A stretch of DNA of 64,000 nucleotides. Source: Tetmemena sp. SeJ-2015. Lineage: Eukaryota > Ciliophora > Spirotrichea > Sporadotrichida > Oxytrichidae. Shown one piece after another: positions 25,181 to 37,772 of this stretch (positions are counted from its first letter, which is position 1; every line of letters starts with the position of its first letter). A model generated the notes under the pieces. It did not search any database. It worked only from the letters and a program-made list of their open reading frames with translations, and was not told where the DNA came from. The translations under genes were made by a program, and so were the position numbers. The stretch lies in contig JAJKFJ010022593.1 in the NCBI GenBank assembly GCA_027382625.1, positions 1-64,000 on the forward strand. The letters are read 5' to 3'.

Positions 25181-25940
25181 TTCTAATTTTAATTCACTAT
25201 TTTTAAATTAATTTATTTTGTGCCTTTAGATTTTGAGAAGATTGTTTTATAATAAAAGAATTTTCTAATGCTAGAATATTATTAAAGATTGATGATATCT
25301 CTTATTGATCTAATTAATTTTTAAAAAAATTATATTTAAATTAATTTGGTTGAATGAGCTATTTAAAATAGGATTTATACATTTGAAGTTGATTCTTGCA
25401 TTTCTCTTTTGATTAAAGATTAGAAAGAGTAATTCTATAATATTAATACATAATGGCGATATCCATAGAGTAAATATCATATTATTGAATTATTAGAGAA
25501 ATTTAATTCATAGATTAGTTAATCTAAATTAAAAAAATTAGAGCCATTTTGTAGCAATAGCAAAAAAAATATTGGAAAAAGGTAGATGTGGAATACAATT
25601 TTTTAGTTTGCAGCATAAATTCTGTACACTAAATGCTGTCAAATTTTTTTATACTGAATTTTACTTCATCTCAAAATAAAAGTGTAGAATTTTTAATGAA
25701 GTTAAGGGAAAAATTAAATATTTTCTATTTAAGGGTTTATTTCCTAAAAGGTTCTTTATCTTAGTTCCTTAATTAGCTCATAAGTATTGCTTTTCTCACA
25801 AAAATAGACCGTACTCTATTAAGCTTACATCAAATCCTTAGGTTAAACTATAAATATATTCAGTTAAATTAACTAACTAATTTAATTATTGCTTTATTTA
25901 TAAAACTATTACAAATCTCTAATTGTATTTCACTCATAAT
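25181..25940. other. IES-like AT-rich DNA between displaced segment and MAPEG gene
   Basis: The stretch is AT-rich with no protein-like frame. It must contain the IES upstream of the MAPEG segment, whose first ATG is not visible. Confidence 0.45.
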
Positions 25941-25943
25941 ATA

Positions 25944-26459
25944 AAATTAGAGCTTCCTGATGAGTATCCATGTTTGGTGCTCGCTCTAGTTACTTACTGC
26001 GCTCTTTCATAAATTGTGGCTATGGGACTAGTCGTTCCCGCACGTAAGCGCACTTTCACAAAAGAAGTGATGACAAAATTCTCAGAAGAACACCATAAGG
26101 CATTTCCAGGAGAGCATACACCTAAGTTGGGATTCCCAGATGCTGGCTCAGGAAGATTTTCTCTATCTTTGAGTTACAAGGACTGGTACAACTTCAATAA
26201 TGTAATGAGAGTCCATCTTAATATCGTAGAATAACTCCCTCTCTTTGTTATCATGCTACTAGCAAATGGCTTGGTAATTCCAACTATAGCAACTTGGGTA
26301 TCTTGGATTGCAGTTTTCGGAAGGGTTGTTTATATAATAGGATATGTTTCCAAAGGACCAGATCAAAGAATTATTGGAGCTCTCGGAGGATTAATCCCTC
26401 TCTATCTCTCTAGCTTTTATGGACTCTACAAGCTAATCAGTCAAATGTCATTTGCATGA
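25944..26459 (+). CDS. MAPEG-family membrane protein (microsomal GST 3-like)
   Basis: MAPEG proteins are small membrane enzymes of glutathione and eicosanoid metabolism in the ER. Reading UAA at 26,232 as Gln joins two open frames into about 170 residues ending at UGA 26,457-26,459. Upstream, the frame continues in protein-like fashion (LPDEYPCLVLALVTYCAL) to about 25,944 without an ATG, so the start probably lies on another segment. Family features: N-terminal membrane segment followed by PARKR, then FNNVMRVHLNIVEQLP (family FNxxxRxHxNxxE), then GRVVYIIGYVSKGPDQR and a last hydrophobic segment. The gene is convergent with the large gene (115 bp between stops) and lies between that gene and its displaced segment. 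Confidence 0.82.
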
Positions 26460-26573
26460 ATACAAACATCTTAATGAATATCTTATTATCTCAATTTAAC
26501 TGTATCATAATAAAAAAGCATAATTTAAAGAGATTGATCATGAAATAAAAACTTAAAGGTAAAGTTGTTGGAA

Positions 26574-29500
26574 TCATCTTTTCTTGTAGTTGGCTTTGTG
26601 CCAATTAGTGTTTTTGATAATTCTTTCCTGCTTCATCATCTGACTTTGAGACTCAGCTCCATAAATGTCACTATCTTTGCTTGCAGGAGCATCAAACTTT
26701 GGAGGATTGCACTCTCTGATTATAGAACCTAGCTTATCACTTAGAACTAAAATGGCGAATTTCTTGACTTGACTTAATTTAGAGCCGCTAGTTTGGGAGT
26801 ATTCGAACTTGCCTCTAATGTCAGTGTAGCCATCTCTGAAGAAATGAGCAGTTCCAGAGTTGTCATCCTTCTTCTGGTAGAAAACCTTGACGTATACTTT
26901 AGGGAGTGGATGCCCATTATTATCTGTAACCTTCAACTCTCCATATGATTCTGTGATTTGCACCTTTATTTAGGTGGAGTAGTAAGTCTTGAAGATCTAA
27001 ATACCTTCACCATTAAATTCAACGACCATATTTTGGTTCTTAAGGTGCTCAGGAACTTCTATTTACAGTTTTTGAGGTTACTGAAGGAATGAAACGGTAT
27101 CAATTGAAGTATTCAGATCGGCATTTCCTAAATCTTTTTCAATAACGTGACAAGGCTTCACATATGAGAATTCTTCAGTATTATCTTTCAAGAATGGAGT
27201 TCTAGAGAATAGGATTTCCGCATCAATAATGTAGAATTTGATAAATTTTAAATTAACTTAAACCATGACTAATCAAAGCTAATTAATTTGATAGCCAGTT
27301 TCTTGATGTTGGCAACTTCAATAGATATGGATTGCTTTTCTCCAGAAACTTCAGGATCAAGTCTAGGCTCTTTTGCAATCGATTGCTTCATCTTCTGTCT
27401 CTTTTGCTCTTCACTTAGATTATCTTCGTCAATCTCTTATACCTCCTCAATTTCACCATCATATTCATTGAGTTGATCTAAAATTTCTAAGAAAGCCATT
27501 CGCCATTGAGCAACATGATAATCCTCATATTTTCTAACTAGAGTTCTGGCAATCTTAAAACTATCTTCTTAGCCTGTAAAGAAATCAAAGTAGGCTGCAA
27601 AATAGTCATACTATAGCTTTAGACTCTTATCTTGTTCTTCATCTTCTAAGGGTTTGATGGAAGCAAATAGCTGCACTGCTTCTTACACTCTATCTTAGAG
27701 TTACAAATAGTAAACCAATTGCAATTTGTCTTTGGTGGAGAAGTCTTTCAATTCTACCAATCGCTTAAGGAGTCTATCGTAGGATTTTCTTACATTTCTG
27801 TTTAGAGTCCATGCTTGAATATCTCCAACTTCTCAAACAATTATAAACTAACTTAATGAGCTCTTGAGTTAATGATTGGATAATAATCCATGTGCTTAAT
27901 ATCTTTATCTAGTTCATCATATGTTAGTAGTTTGTGACTAGAATGTCTTTCCTAATATCTTTTTTATTTAGAGACTTTCTGTCATCTCTAAGTATTCTAC
28001 AAATGACTCCTCATCAAGGTGGTAGTACGAGTAGGCCCATATTTATTCGTAATAGAGGAATCTGTGTCTCAAAACATCAACAACCTTCAGGTAAAACTCT
28101 TCCTCTTAGAGCATCCAAGCAAAAGATTTATGTTAAAGCCACCTTCGAGTTTTGTCAAGTTCTTGGTTCTCAAGAATTCCAAAATGTCAGAATAACTTCC
28201 GCTCTATATCACATCTCTGAAGCTTTCCTTTAATATTTTTATCTATATTGCATTTTGAAAATAATAATCCTTCTTGTTAAGTGAAAGTTTATGGACAACC
28301 TTCAGTTAATTAACTTAAGTGGCTCTGGCGACAACTTTATCCTAGATTGCAATATTAGAAGGGAAATGTGTGAATGCCTAGCCCTCTTCAGGGAAATAGA
28401 AATAGAACAGAAGTTTAGTTGTAGAGTAGGGGGAGAGTGATTGAGGAACTGACTTCATGTATTTAGACTACTCTAATGGCAAAGATCCTTAAGGTATCTA
28501 ATAAAGAACTGAGAACTCTTTCAACATTGCAATCCAATTACAATTAAAGCTTCAAAATGCAGCTGATTAGATACTAGTTTACTAGTTATACTGAACGTAT
28601 CTATGAAGAAATATTTGATAAAGAGAATAATTTGCACTTTCTTTCTTGAACAAAATGATATTACCAGCTGCTTGAAAAAATATGAAAATTATTTAAGATT
28701 TCTCTTTTGATTTTAATATGCATTTTTTATAGAACTAGAATTATAACAGTCATCATCTTCAAACATGTCACCATAGTGAGCCATTTGCTACTGAGGTTAA
28801 TGAAGATTACGAGAAGCAGAAAATGCCTACGGAGAAAGTTATAATATATTAAATTGAATTTTAATAGAGAAGCTCTTCTTCTCATCTAAGGAAATGCAAT
28901 CCTCTGTTGCATCAAACCAGGTGGCATTTGTTATAAGTTAGCCAGGTTTGCAAACAAGTTATTTTGAGCATTCATACCGCCCCCACCAAAATTATTATTT
29001 ATAAAACCAGCGCCTCCAAAAATTTTGCCCCAGGCATAGGATGAGCAAGGGGGAGGAGGCATTGCATTAAATCCAAAATTGGCATTCATTGCAAAATTAA
29101 CAATATTGGGCTAAGCATTAAAACCACCACAGCAAATGGATCTTAATTTAAATTTTTATGTCAAAAAATATTAATTCGCTGATCCATTATCAAACTAAGC
29201 CCATTCGTTCAATTTCAAAGATATAGATTTAAATATAGAATTAGAGATTATGTTGCATCTTCTGGTTTCTACATGTTCATGTTGAGCACTGTGTCAAATA
29301 TCCTATTGATTTGGTTTCTATCAATTAAAAATACTTGTTATAGTTGAAAGAATCGGTGATCTGATTCTATTCTGCTTCAATTTTAAGAAAAGAGAGAATT
29401 CTCTCACCATCTTCTCTTCTGTTATTGCTGATCAGTACCTGTATCAGCAAACATTTTTCAAGAGGATTGAGAGATTTAACTTTTTTCAAACTGAATCTTT

Positions 29501-32500
29501 TCATGCATTCTTCGTGATTGCCTAGAAGATAGAAATCCATGAATGTCTTTTCCATTTTATGAGAGAGGAATGGCTTCACAAATTAAATAATTTATAATTC
29601 GTTGAAGTATTCTTTGTCCTTACAGTAAATGAACAAATTCAACTCGTGACAGTAATTCTTTGAAAAGATCTTATGCTTCTCAATAAACAAATTAATTTCT
29701 CTTCTGTTTTTAATAGAGGGTCCAAGCCAATATTTTTTTTAAATTAATATTAAAATGAATTTATAATTCATTCATTAAAGTTAATCCTTACGAATAAATT
29801 TAAAAAAAAATTTCTAAAAAAATTTTTGAAAGGGGAAAAAATTTTAACTAGACTAATTTTTTTTGTTTTGTTTTTAAAAAAATATTTGATTTAGCCACTT
29901 GCAAAAATCAAAGTTTCTGTTTTATAGTCTGAAGGACTTTTTTTAAATTAAACCATCAAGTACTCCTCTGACTTTCTTTAAATCATCAATTAACTGTATT
30001 TCCGTTGAAGTTATATCTTCAATCTAGATACTTTCATTCTTGAGGATGCACTAGGATATTCTGCTTTCAGTGAACCCTTTCTCCACATCTAATATCTTTG
30101 TAAGACTAAGGTCTCTTTTCTCAATTTTATTGCTCTTTATGTCTACTTTCTTCTCAGCTAAATTTAACAATTTTAATCATTTTAAAAATAACCATCTCAA
30201 ATTTAATGATTGTTTAAAAAAGAAAACCTTGATTAAATAAAATCATTTAAATAAGGATCTTTTATCCATGAATTCAAAAAATAAATGTGTAAAAAAATTT
30301 TTAAAGCGAAATGGACTTTTAGAAAAATTCTATTAAATTAAAAAAGGAAAGTGATATGGGAAGAAATTAGGTATTAAAAGTGAGAGACATCTTGTTAAGT
30401 TTAAAATTATAAATACCAATAGCTTAAACTTAATTTATAAGCCCTTTTAAAAATTTTTTATTAAGGCCAAGGAAAAAAATTAAATTTTTTTAAAATATTT
30501 TTAAATTAAAAAAAAATTTTATTTTTAATTTTTACTCTATATCTAATTTTGAGTTCATATTTTTAGGATTGAACTTCAATTTAAATTAAAGTTTACTGAT
30601 TACTTGTCAATAGCTGTGATAGTTAATTAAGAGTAATATGCCAAATTCGCTTTGAATTTGATTTCTCCATTTTCATTTGGCATGAGATTAAATTTCTGAT
30701 ATGGACTTTGCTTGAGGAAATGCAAAAGTTCTGGAATCGTCAAATGATTCTAAGCACTGCTAATCAAAATATATGTAAAAGTCTGTTGGTTCTCCGAAGG
30801 AGGATCCTGATGATAGATCATATGCTGATCACTAATTTAAAATCTTTTACTTTTCTTGGTCGATAACAGTTCCTCCTACCAGAGTTCAAACCCTTATAAA
30901 ATTATAAATATTGATTTGTATTCTTTTAAATATGCTAATGATTTCTGAAAGAGACATTAAAGAAAAGTCTTAAAATGTATATAAATATACTGAAGATGTA
31001 ATGTAGGAGGGTAATGCCATGGCTTGTTATTGTTGAAAATTGAATTTAAATGCTGACTCGCTATTAAATAAATGGGAATTTGTATCTTGGTGACTGTTAA
31101 AATTTTGTGATTAAGCCCTCGATCTGTAGGTTATTAGAAAGTACTATTAAAGCATGATTTAAATATCTTCCAATTTCATTAAGACTTGGGTGGATTAATA
31201 TTTCTTGAGTGAGCGCTTCTCACAAAACTTTTAAGGGTTTTAAGTTCTTAGAAATATCTTCTGTATGAAAGGACAAATAATTATTTAAATTGATTATACT
31301 TCAACTGTCAATCCTTAATTCCATTTTAATTTAGTTTGTAATTTAATTTTATTTACCTTTTAATTCTTAAGAATATTAATACTGTTACTATTAGATAGGC
31401 TGAATACTGTTTAGCATCATCGATGCCATAGGTTAAACTCTATTAAGCGAAGTGTATGACATGGGAGCAATATTTTAAGAAAAGTGCTATATCTCTTGCA
31501 CTCTCTCCTAAAATATTTATAAATTGGGTTAGTAAACTAAATTTTCTTATTTCTTTACTAGAAGGATGGTCCTTGTTTAAGGTTTTCTTGGCTATTTAAT
31601 TATTCACTACCAGAGTTCTTTTGAGTAAAAGGCGAGGTCGCTCGAGGGTATTCCCTTAATATCTCTCTGCATATTTTCTGTCAAATACGTATCGGAATTC
31701 GTCAGAAAGCTCTCTGTTGCTCATGAAGATATTTTTCCACATTGCGAATGGGAATATTGGGCTTTTGGAAATTTTTCTTAAAAAATTTTTTAAAATTAAA
31801 AATGAACTTTAAAAAATTTTAAATTTCAAAATAAATAATAAATTTAAGGTTTTGAAAATAATTGCTTTACTTTAAAAAATTACTAAATTTTTGGATTTTG
31901 CAAAAACCATTTTTTCCCCTTTTTCCAAAAGCTTTGGGGTCAAAATTTTGTTTTGGGCTTTCTATTTTCAAAGAGACAAGTCTTCTTAAGAATAAATTAA
32001 TCCCCCTGCCAATAGGAACCCTTGTGAACTGTCAGTGTTATCCTTTGATTTATGTCTTTTAGATGTAGTAAATAAGTTCCATCACTCAAACCCTTTATAA
32101 TCAATTTTCCGTAGTTTTATGTTATTTTAAAATTAAATTTTAGTCTACACCTTCCTGAGGAGGCTCTACTTCTAGTTTTTCATCGAAAAGATCTTCTATA
32201 ACAAGAGAGTTGGAGATTCTCAGAAGACCTACTTTGCTTCTCTTTTTAACAGGAAATAGAACAGGCAAGTCCAACTAATCTTGTTCATTAATATCCAAAG
32301 CAACTGGGTAAGACAAGTGCTGCTTATCACTATTGTGGTCAATCATAAACTTAGAATTCAAATTGAAAGCTTTTAAATTTTTCATTTATAAAAAATAAAT
32401 TTTGGAAACGAAAATTTAATTAATCCCTTTTAAAATTTTTTCATATTTTAATTTAAAACAAATAAATTTTTAAATTTTGTTTGACTTTTCCATTTTTATC

Positions 32501-35500
32501 TGTTGTGATGTTTACAGTGATTCCATCGCGTATGGATCCGTTTAGAGATATTTTCTTGAGATGAATGAGTTTGATAGAAAGGTTGACATTCTTTTTGGGT
32601 TCTCCATTTTTACCTAGCAAGTAAAGGTAATAATTACCCTCCTCCTTTCTTAAATAAAGCTCACTCATTTTAACACTGGTTTGGCTTTGCGTGATGGTGA
32701 AGTTTTTGTAGAAATTAAATGGCAATGAAGATTTTTGGGTGATTGAATAAGCCTCAGTTTTAAGACTCAAAGATATCGTACTTAATTGAGGAGGAACTTA
32801 GAAATCTACAATTAGTTCTTAGTTGTCTGTGAACTTAATGTTCTCGAACTTTTTAGTCACTGGAATATTATCAACATAACCAGTTGTGGTGATCTCAACT
32901 TTAGTCTTCTTTAACACTGATAGGGAAGTTGGTCTCTTTGATAGTCAAACAATAACATCAAATAAATTAAAATGACAGTGAGGCTTGGCTTAATCATAAT
33001 ACTTGCCCTTTTGCCAATCAACACGCTCTCAAAATTAAGAAAGGCCAGGCAACTGAATTAGTTCTTAATTTAAAAACTTAAATTTATAAATGAATTAGTA
33101 GTTTTCACTTTATCTTTGGAAGTCACAAAGCTGAGCGAATTAATTATTAATCAGAATAGCTTTAGAGGTAAGACTACTGGTGCCATATGGAATGAACACT
33201 TTTCCAGTTTCTTCTTCTGCAGCAAAATACTAGCCATCAAAGTAGACTCCTGTCTTTGAACTTTTGCAGATTTCTTTATTTTCATCTAAGATATATCCTA
33301 AATGGCCAGCAATAGTTGGCTTATGAATGAGAGATAGTTACCCCTTTTTAATAACTGCCCTTGAGCTGAGTCCGTTTCCAATGAACTCTACTATGAACAA
33401 GCCTACTTTGTCATTAATTTCAGGGAAGTTAAACTTGTGAGTAAACTTCTTGTTTGGAGCAACTGAGCTAAAGTCAAATTGTTTTTCAATAGATGCAATT
33501 AGGCCATCTAGATTGACTCCGGTGTTAAATGGCTGAAGTGTCTTTTTGTAATAGGTCTCTGTATTGAACTCAAATATCTTCACATATAAAGTTTGCACGT
33601 TCTTGATAAGTAGCTCAAGAATCACTTCCTCTTAAACCTTGAACTAGTCTTTATTGCTTTCGAGGAATTTGAGTTGGACTTCGCTGGAAACCTCTTGATA
33701 TTTCTTAACATCAACATTCTGTAGGCTCCTCAAGTCGTCTGAATTGTATATGGCTATCTTCTCTTGTATCATTTAATAATTTAAATCTAAGCTAAGAACT
33801 GGGAGTCAAATTCATCACTGAAAGAGTCAAGAGAGCCATTGTTTTATTAGCAGAAGTGCTCAAGATACTAGTTTATTAGAGTATCTTAGATTTCATTCCA
33901 TTACCCACTGCGGTTTTTGTCTGACTGGACGTTTTGCACGTAGCCTGACCAAACTGTATCTCCGCAAGAATATTTATATCATTAAAAACTAAGTTTAAAA
34001 TTTATTTAAGACATAATTAAGTGGAGTATTTTATCTTTATCATTATCTATCCATAAGCTAAAATAAAAAAAGAGCCATATAAATTTTTCCTCTTCTTAAG
34101 AAATCAGGATCATAGTAGGGAATTTAATTCTGAGGAACAGGTTGCTATTTCACATATTAACAGGAAAATATTAATCATTTCCTATTATAAAATTAAAATG
34201 AAGTATGAGGGACTGATTGAGACTTATGAAAGACTAGAGATCAGATCTACTACTTTGCAGCTCTAAGCTTCTAATTATATTTGGCTGCTCAATATGCTAT
34301 TCAGACGTGAATATTTAAAAATGGTGGTATCTTAAAATAATTTTACACTTTATTTTTGAGAGAGAGAGAGAAGAAGGCAGTAATCAACTCACTGTTTGAA
34401 ATTTGAGTTAACTAAACAAGAACTCCTCCTTCAAATATATTCGCAAGGATAAAATAAACTATCTCGTACTAATGGTTGAAATTTTAGAAGAGAGAGGTAC
34501 ATAGAAATTGTACAATATAATGAAAATAGCAAATACATATTTGATTTTCGCATTTGTTATCTTCGTAATTCTATTCTTCAATCTCTAAAGTACCTTTCTC
34601 TTACAATGTATTTATGAGTAGCTTATATTTTATATACCAACCTACTCTTTAGAATTAAATTCTATAAATATAATTATAAATCTATATTTAATTTTAATTA
34701 TCTATTGCAATATTTAAATTAATAATTAATAAAACCAATTATATGGAAACTTAAAACTTAAACAAATACAAAATAGACGAAGCAAAATTATGTTGTTTTA
34801 TTATTAGAGGTATAATTTACATTCTTTCTATCAAACATATTTTTATAGTAAGGAATTTTATGCCAAGATTATGATGTATTACTAAACTATCATAAATTGA
34901 GTAAGATACAGCTCTAATAATAAATACTAAATTTTATTCATCAAGTAAAAGAACTTGAAATACGATGACATTATTCATGATTGAGAGAAATTAATTCAAA
35001 CTAATTTGTGCTATAATAAAAAAAAATAGATCAGACTCTTCATAACAAAGCGACTAGTGGATTAGACTTAAACTACAAAGATAAAAACGGATAAACTTAT
35101 TTGTGCAAGTATTCTTAATACCTTATCTCTAATGTGTTATTAGTTAAAATCTCCTTTAGATGATTACTTTCAAAATGAAGATGCTCATTTACAATTGATG
35201 TATATTATAGTCAAATTCAACTAATATTCTTTTATTACTAATAGCTCAAGATAGAAGTTAATTGCGGAAGTAGAATAACTTAATACAAGTTCTTTTTTAT
35301 TTCACTGACTCGTTTTATGAGGGGGGGAGTAGTAGTAGTAGTAATACAGCTCTAGTGCCAGAAGACGAGTCAGTGAATTCTTAATTAAAGTCCAATCATT
35401 CTTCCAACTCTGATCACATTAAAAATTAATCGCCAGCCACTCCAATGTCTTAAAAATTAATCAACCACTTTTTAATTAAAGGTGGCTGCCACCTCGACTT

Positions 35501-37232
35501 AGAATAATTAAGATCTCTAATTATCAAAAAACATTCTTAAAACAAACATGGAGTTGACTTTCACTTCCTCCAAGAGTTCCTTGAGCTTTATTCATATATC
35601 TTATCACTTGCATTCATTTATCTCTGCTTTCTACAACCTACCTAATTAACGACAATCGTAACCTATAAGTAAAATACCTCAATCTCAATGGGCAAATTTG
35701 TAATCTTCTGCTATTATGTAAAATAAATATTTTTTTTACTTTTGTTTGACTCAGACATACCCAAATAATAAGTATTCATGTCAATTATTTTAACTAAATT
35801 TCTATCACTTAGTAAGTTTGCATTTTATATTTAAAAAGAATTTTAATTTAGATTTGAATAAGCATTTTATTAATGTTAAAAGATAAGTTTTAGCTAAATT
35901 TTATAAATTTTTATAGATTTTAAGAAATAATTTTTAAAGAATATTTGTGTACATTGAAAATTTTTCTTGCAGTCTAAACGAGAGGACTCTTTATATACTT
36001 CCTGAAGAGATCCTCATCATATTATCCCAGCTTGATTCCCAGTTAAAGAATATCGATCAGGAAGCCTTGTTAGAGGGAAGTAGGAAGGCCTCTAGATTCC
36101 GCAAACTTAAAAAGTTGCAAAAGATTTGCATATTTCTCCTCATTTGTCCAAATTTATTACCTAAATATAAAATACCATTTTATTTCTTGATTTTCAGATG
36201 AAAGTTCCTCTTAAAATTGTTTTTGGAAGTAAGTTCCTATCAAATGATTGTCGCTTTTAATCCAAGGGACTATATTGCATAAAATGTCAGTTTGTTTCAA
36301 AGTTAAGTTTTTCAGAAGAACTTAGTTTACAGTCGCATAAGATTAAGACGCTTTCGTCATAGTGTAATGATTGGCCAGACTCGTAAAGATACAATTATAT
36401 TGCAATTTATGAAAGAATGACTGAGAATTTATATCTGCCACTTTGAAATTGGAGTGCTAGCTTGCCCAGTCGTGCACAGCTTAAGGTGTATACTTAGAAA
36501 AGTCAAGTTTCTGAAGTAATGAATGAGGCATTGATTGCAGCTTTTAGATGTCAATGTGAATAGTTCATTAAATTATTACAAATATACCAATTCCCGAAGG
36601 AGCATAATCGTTTTTTATGATGTCTTTGTGAAAATACTGATCGTAGTTGAATTCGTGAGGCTTGCTCTTTGGTATATTTTGGTTAAGAGACCCAAAATTG
36701 TATTAAGGAGCAGTCCCAAAATCTAAAGTAGCAGCAGGAGTGATAGTCTTTGGAGGAAAATAAATAAATTTAAAGAGATTCATCCTCACTGTGCGAACTT
36801 TGTGAATCATCTTGCCTCCTCATATCTTCTGGTTTCACATGGTTGAAATTAAGATATTTAAACTCTTAAAGTGAGTAGCCTGTGACCTTAATCTACTCGA
36901 GTATCTTTTTTCTTTACTCTGGAGTGGTTCCTTTTTCATCAAGAGAGAGAATCTCCAAACGTGATTAAATTTTCAGAAATTGCCGGGAATGATGATACCT
37001 CTACTTGAATTCAGCCAAGACATTTTTATCTGATTCACTCAAGTTAGACCCCACAGATTTCATTTTGTCCAAAAAGTACACATAGTAATAGATATTCACT
37101 TCAAACTTATATCTTTAAGATGGCTGAACCAGGGATGAGTTTGTTTATCGCATCTTGCCTCTCCTAGTCATTTTAAGCTAAAATGTATGCTTCATATGCT
37201 TTTCTTTCGGAATCGGTTAGGCCTTTGGGCAT
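26574..37232 (-). CDS. Very large conserved protist protein of unknown function, IES-split and scrambled
   Basis: Collinear coding segments on the minus strand run from ATG (37,230-37,232) to UGA (26,574-26,576), separated by AT-rich inserts; one internal segment is displaced to 24,883-25,180. Several blocks recall, from memory, a roughly 2,000-residue protein shared by ciliates and trypanosomatids. Examples are DEFRYVFDRKYAERYQGNTL (31,660), GLSDGTYLLHLKD (32,070), YVKIFEFNTETYY (33,560), KPFLSHKMEKTFMDFYLLG (29,560), YYPIINSRAHQ (27,880) and the C-terminal FRDGYTDIRGKFEY (26,840). Segments lie at about 37,232-35,950, 33,960-31,870, 31,760-31,430, 30,860-30,600, 30,175-29,900, 29,735-28,690, 28,676-27,285 and 27,243-26,574, with smaller inserts inside some. 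No catalytic motif is seen. Parts look like alpha-helical repeats. A few one-base frame changes remain (for example near 28,110, 28,000 and 29,330), from short introns or sequence errors. Confidence 0.75.
27244..27293. other. IES (50 bp) with 9-bp pointer
   Basis: The direct repeat AATTTGATA lies at 27,235-27,243 and 27,285-27,293. Removing the insert and one copy restores the frame on the minus strand as NIKKLAIKFYIIDAE. Pointer length and AT-richness are typical of spirotrich IESs. Confidence 0.85.
28837..28871. other. IES (35 bp) with 5-bp pointer
   Basis: GAGAA occurs at 28,832-28,836 and 28,867-28,871. Removal joins MRRRAS to PQAFSASRNLHQ in frame on the minus strand within the large gene. 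Confidence 0.75.
29736..29897. other. IES of about 160 bp in the large gene
   Basis: Protein-like minus-strand reading stops at about 29,898 (NFDFCKWLN) and resumes at about 29,735 (GPSIKNRREINLFIEKH). The AT-rich stretch between has no coding sense. The exact pointer is unsettled: AAATATT is shared, but joining on it leaves a one-base frame error. Confidence 0.6.
30176..30598. other. IES of about 420 bp in the large gene
   Basis: AT-rich non-coding insert between the segment ending upstream at 30,600 (LAYYSQLTITAIDKQSV) and the one starting at 30,175 (AEKKVDIKSNKIEKRD). The pointer was not resolved. Confidence 0.55.
30862..31428. other. IES of about 570 bp containing a diverged R2 repeat
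   Basis: The insert lies between coding blocks of the large gene. Its part 31,070-31,375 shares R2 landmarks (CTCGATCTGTAGGTTATT, AAAACTTTTAAGGG and the T-rich end). R2 is therefore eliminated DNA here. Confidence 0.5.
33990..35945. other. Long IES (about 2 kb) near the 5' end of the large gene
   Basis: Between the block ending near 35,950 (DEDLFRKYIKSPLVQTARK upstream of it) and the block beginning near 33,965 (GDTVWSGYVQNVQSDK), the minus strand has no coding sense for about 2 kb. This is the largest insert in the gene. It contains a G-run and TAG-repeat hairpin at 35,301-35,377. Pointers were not resolved. Confidence 0.5.
35301..35377. repeat. 12-bp perfect inverted repeat around a G-run and (TAG)n
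   Basis: TTCACTGACTCG (35,301-35,312) is repeated inverted as CGAGTCAGTGAA (35,366-35,377). Between them lie seven Gs and a short run of AGT/TAG triplets. It lies inside a long IES; its function is unknown. Confidence 0.6.
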
Positions 37233-37499
37233 TTATCAATTAATTCAATTCACCATTAATATTATTGAAAACAAAATCAATTGCTAAATATCTTTCTGAG
37301 TTTGGATATGAGTTTTAGTTTATCCTTTGAGGAATAAATTTAATTATAATTAAATAACTATCAGCAATATTTTTAAATCAATATGGCTGCCACAAAATAA
37401 GGATCTATTTCTCTAGATAAGTCTGAATTTGAAAAAGATAGAGAAAGATAGAAAAAACTGAAGTTTAATATCAAAATAATTGGTATTTGTCTATTTGCA

Positions 37500-37725
37500 A
37501 AATTAAATTAATACAAATTAATGCCCACTTAACTCTCTTGAAAGGAACAGCTTTTTTAAAGTTAGTTGTAACTTCGAATGAGGAGTTAGGATATGTTTCT
37601 TACTCATTGATGTCTTCCTTCAGTTTGAATTTTCTTACATATTAGGTTTTTAATATTAAATTCTATGAGTTGTTATAATCATTAAGAGTCATATTGAAGC
37701 TCAAATGTTGCTCCAAAGTGTTCAT
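37500..37725 (-). CDS. Small ORF fragment of unknown function
   Basis: From ATG at 37,723-37,725 the minus strand reads about 75 protein-like codons with the ciliate code (KFKLKEDINEQETYPNSS, FKKAVPFKRVKWALICINLIL) and then runs into AT-rich DNA near 37,490. The end looks like the start of a membrane helix, loosely as in TMEM230-type proteins, so the rest may lie beyond an IES. It starts 48 bp downstream of the MATE stop on the same strand. No continuation was found nearby. It could also be a segment of a scrambled gene. Confidence 0.35.
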
Positions 37726-37772
37726 TTTTTATTTGCATTTAGTTCTGTGATGTTTAGTTAGGCAGGTTTATG

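Noticed and set aside
27288..28233. Plus-strand ORFs at 27,288 and 27,934
   Set aside because: They lie opposite well-supported minus-strand coding blocks of the large gene.
31862..32062. 66-aa plus-strand ORF
   Set aside because: The minus strand carries GLSDGTYLLHLKD and further family-like sequence here, so this is a shadow.
35947..36201. 84-aa plus-strand ORF, at first read as a separate inverted segment
   Set aside because: The minus strand is continuously open with the ciliate code and gives NLLQLFKFAESRGLP and DEDLFRKYIKSP, fitting the N-terminal part of the large gene.
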